Source of the DNA: Prevotella sp. UBA3208
GTDB taxonomy: Bacteria; Bacteroidota; Bacteroidia; Bacteroidales; Bacteroidaceae
Length of the DNA: 44,061 nucleotides
Reading direction: 5' to 3'
NCBI GenBank assembly: GCA_002363695.1
Contig: DEWO01000091.1
Location: 734-44,794 of the forward strand
The position numbers and the translations under genes are program-made. Under the pieces are notes generated by a model. That model was not told where the DNA came from and did not search any database. It saw only the letters and a program-made list of their open reading frames with translations. How positions within the stretch are numbered: the first letter of the stretch is position 1; each line of letters begins with the position of its first letter. Shown in pieces: positions 41,952 through 44,061 of the stretch.

Positions 41952-44061
41952 AGTTTGATAGGCAGTGTCTGACCTGCCTTTATTTTCACTTTCTTGGATT
42001 GATGATGATAGGATAGGGTGATGATACCCGATTTCTTGGCTTTGATAGTCGCAGTGCATACTTTGCCGTCCTTCCAGTCGAAGCTGACTTCGTAGCCGCC
42101 ACGGGCACAGAGTCCGCTGACGCTGCCGTCGCTCCACTCCTTGGGTAGTGCGGGCAGCAGTTCAATGGTTTCGCCGTCCGACTGCATCAGCATCTCGCAG
42201 ACTCCTGCCGTACCTCCGAAGTTGCCGTCAATCTGAAAGGGTGGGTGGGCATCGAACAGGTTGGCATAGGTGCCTCCGGCGTGACGGGTGCCAGGACGTT
42301 GGTCGTCCTGGGCATCGGTAAAGGTCAGCAGCTTGCGATAGATTTGGTAGGCTTTCTCGCCGTTGTGTAGCCGTGCCCACAGGTTGATGCGCCAGCCTGT
42401 AGACCAACCCGTAGTCTCGTCCCCCTTCTGGACGAGTGTCTGCTCGGCCGCTTTCTGCAGGTCGGGCTGTGTCAGGTGGTGCCCGGGGTAGAGACCGATG
42501 AGGTGGCTCTGGTGGCGGTGCTTGGGGTCTTTGTCCTGCCAGTCGTGATACCACTCGTTCAGGTCGCCGTCCTTTCCGATGGTGTAGGGCCGCAACCGTT
42601 CTAATGCTGTCCTGTAGGCGGCTATATCATTGCCACAGACGGCCCCTGCTGCACAGACGTCCATCAGCAGCTCGCGGATGATGGCGAGGTCGGCAGTGCC
42701 ACCATAGCACGTGACTCCTTGATAGCCTTTATCCGTGATGTATTCGTTTTCAGGCGATGTCGAAGGGGCGGTGATGAGTTCACCAGGCTGCTTGGGATTG
42801 TCTATCAGCCAGGCCAGACAGAAGTCGGCAGCACCTTTCATCAGCGGGTATGCCACATTCTTCAGATACTGTTTGTCCTGAGTGAACAGGTAGCGTTCCC
42901 ATAGGGTAGTGACCAGCCAGGCGCCTCCCATGTTCCAGCAGCTCCACATAGGGCTCTCCTTGTTCTCTCCCACGGGATTGGTCATAGCCCACAGGTCGCT
43001 GTTGTGGCTGGCGCACCAGCCTTGTTGGATGCCGTAGAAGTTACGGGCGGTATGCTGGCCGTTCTCTGCCAACGCACGGACGAAGTCGTCCAACGGCTCT
43101 GCCATCTCTGCCAAATTGGCTGTAAAGGCAGGCCAGTAGTTCTCTTCCAGATTGATGTTCATGGTGTAGTTACCGCGCCAGGGAGACCACAGGTAGGGGG
43201 TCCACAGGCCCTGCAGGTTGGCAGGTACGCCCTTGGTCCGCGAGCACGCAATGAGCAGGTAGCGGCCATACTGGAAATAGAGCGTTTCCAGATAGCGGTC
43301 GTCTGAGTGCTCCTTGAGCAGGCGCTTAGTGGGTACGTCCTGTTTCTTGTTGCCATCTGACAACGTACCTAACTGGAGGCGAACACGGTTGTAGAAGTGC
43401 TGGTAGTCGGCAATATGGCGCTGGCGTACTTCGTCGTAGGTGACATTCTGAGTGTGCCAGATGGCGTCCGTAGCTTTTTCCAGATAGGATGCGCCTTCGC
43501 GGACGGGGTGCTTGTCATATCCGTTGAAACTGGTTTCGTTGACCAGATAGATGACGGCTTCCTTGGCATTCCTGATGGTCAGCGTGGAGTCGGCAGCGGT
43601 GACTGTTCCGTCTGTCTTCACTCGCAGCATGGTGCAGAAGTGAATGCTTTCCAAGGGTTCGCCAGTGGCATGGCCCGTCATGGTGAGCTGGTTGTTGCCA
43701 CTTTTCACCTGGTGAGGAACTTGTGACGACAGGGCAAGCTGGCAGTTGATGTTGCCTCGCAGTCGAATGGCGATGAACTTGTCGGGATTGGAGGCCATAT
43801 ACTCTCTGGTGAAGGTGTTGCCGCCACGTGTATAGCCGTCACTCACCAGTGCGCTGTCCAGGTCGAGCACTCGCCGATATTGGCTTACGGCTCCTTTGTT
43901 ATGGTCTATGATGTGCAGCGAACCCAAAGGCTGATAGAACTGTGAGTTATGTCCTTCTACGTGCAGTTGCAGAGAGTCTGCACGGGCGTAGTCCTCGGCA
44001 AAGAGGGCCTTGCGGATTTCTGGTATCCATTTGGCTGCTCCGGCACCTTCGTTCTGGTCAA
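41945..44061 (-). CDS. Glycoside hydrolase family 95 (alpha-L-fucosidase/galactosidase type), 5' truncated
   Basis: The frame is open to the right edge, beginning mid-domain with DQNEGAGAAKWIPEIRKALF. The N-terminal GH95 domain (FYQPLGSLHI), the helical (alpha/alpha)6 barrel and a C-terminal beta domain are visible. Catalytic-type residues match the family: the Asn pair in TMNINLEENYWP, the Glu in TSPENEYI and the Asp in FQIDGNFGG. It should release alpha-L-fucose or a related sugar from plant or host glycans. The missing start would hold the signal peptide. A TTG at 43927 is internal, not a start. Confidence 0.92.
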   Translation of the reverse strand, partial: DQNEGAGAAKWIPEIRKALFAEDYARADSLQLHVEGHNSQFYQPLGSLHIIDHNKGAVSQYRRVLDLDSALVSDGYTRGGNTFTREYMASNPDKFIAIRLRGNINCQLALSSQVPHQVKSGNNQLTMTGHATGEPLESIHFCTMLRVKTDGTVTAADSTLTIRNAKEAVIYLVNETSFNGYDKHPVREGASYLEKATDAIWHTQNVTYDEVRQRHIADYQHFYNRVRLQLGTLSDGNKKQDVPTKRLLKEHSDDRYLETLYFQYGRYLLIACSRTKGVPANLQGLWTPYLWSPWRGNYTMNINLEENYWPAFTANLAEMAEPLDDFVRALAENGQHTARNFYGIQQGWCASHNSDLWAMTNPVGENKESPMWSCWNMGGAWLVTTLWERYLFTQDKQYLKNVAYPLMKGAADFCLAWLIDNPKQPGELITAPSTSPENEYITDKGYQGVTCYGGTADLAIIRELLMDVCAAGAVCGNDIAAYRTALERLRPYTIGKDGDLNEWYHDWQDKDPKHRHQSHLIGLYPGHHLTQPDLQKAAEQTLVQKGDETTGWSTGWRINLWARLHNGEKAYQIYRKLLTFTDAQDDQRPGTRHAGGTYANLFDAHPPFQIDGNFGGTAGVCEMLMQSDGETIELLPALPKEWSDGSVSGLCARGGYEVSFDWKDGKVCTATIKAKKSGIITLSYHHQSKKVKIKAGQTLPIKLW

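Noticed and set aside
41951..42137. N-terminal extension of the AraC protein up to 42137
   Set aside because: These 62 residues are an out-of-frame reading of the GH95 3' end; the ATG overlapping the GH95 stop fits the family's normal length.

Overview
This window comes from a Bacteroidetes chromosome, most likely the Prevotella group. The evidence is the gene content (a Bacteroidota-type dcw cluster with FtsL-like protein and PASTA-bearing FtsI, type III glutamine synthetase, a glycine-lipid GlsA/GlsB pair, a DUF3109 protein, BspA-type leucine-rich repeats, GH95), the many Bacteroidetes -7 boxes (TAnnTTTG) in front of genes, the near absence of Shine-Dalgarno sites, and the GC-rich coding DNA with AT-rich spacers. 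The genus is an inference; no rRNA is present.

Layout. 1-8.2 kb (+): the end of an outer-membrane TonB-dependent receptor-like barrel, glutamine synthetase III, a two-domain hydrolase/HAD fusion, and a Dna2-like nuclease-helicase. 8.2-12.5 kb is an accessory island: two tiny ORFs, a decayed small gene, two tandem BspA-type LRR genes built from 69-bp repeats and sharing the same promoter/leader and terminator, then a 146-bp MITE-like element. 12.5-29.1 kb (-): a small heat-shock protein with its own sigma-54-like promoter, then the dcw cluster, transcribed in the order mraZ, rsmH, ftsL, ftsI, murE, mraY, murD, ftsW, murG, murC, ftsQ, ftsA, ftsZ (murF is absent). 29.1-29.9 kb is gene-free and rich in short ordered repeats. 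29.9-31.8 kb (+): glsA-glsB. 31.9-34.2 kb (-): greA, HIT protein, dGTPase. 34.2-34.8 kb: promoters, a possible small RNA and a palindromic direct repeat. 34.8-36.4 kb (+): gpmI. 36.4-39.7 kb (-): a sensor-type SpoIIE phosphatase followed by an alanine/glycine:cation symporter. 39.8-41.1 kb (+): ung and a DUF3109 protein. 41.1-44.06 kb (-): a GH95 glycosidase cut by the window edge, overlapping the start of an AraC-type regulator.

How the genes work together. The dcw genes cover the cytoplasmic and membrane steps of peptidoglycan precursor synthesis (MurC, D, E, MraY, MurG), septal synthesis (FtsW, FtsI) and the division scaffold (FtsQ, L, A, Z). GlsB then GlsA would N- and O-acylate glycine to make membrane lipids. 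Most of the rest is housekeeping.

The most unusual signals are non-coding: three 22-bp iteron-like repeats each carrying GACACGTGTC, a 9-bp minisatellite, heptamer arrays in gene gaps, a mirror-symmetric divergent promoter between ung and the SpoIIE gene, a sigma-54-like promoter with an adjacent 15-bp palindrome in front of hsp20, and the recombining BspA pair. I see no CRISPR array, tRNA, rRNA, prophage or complete insertion sequence, and no clear new multi-gene system.
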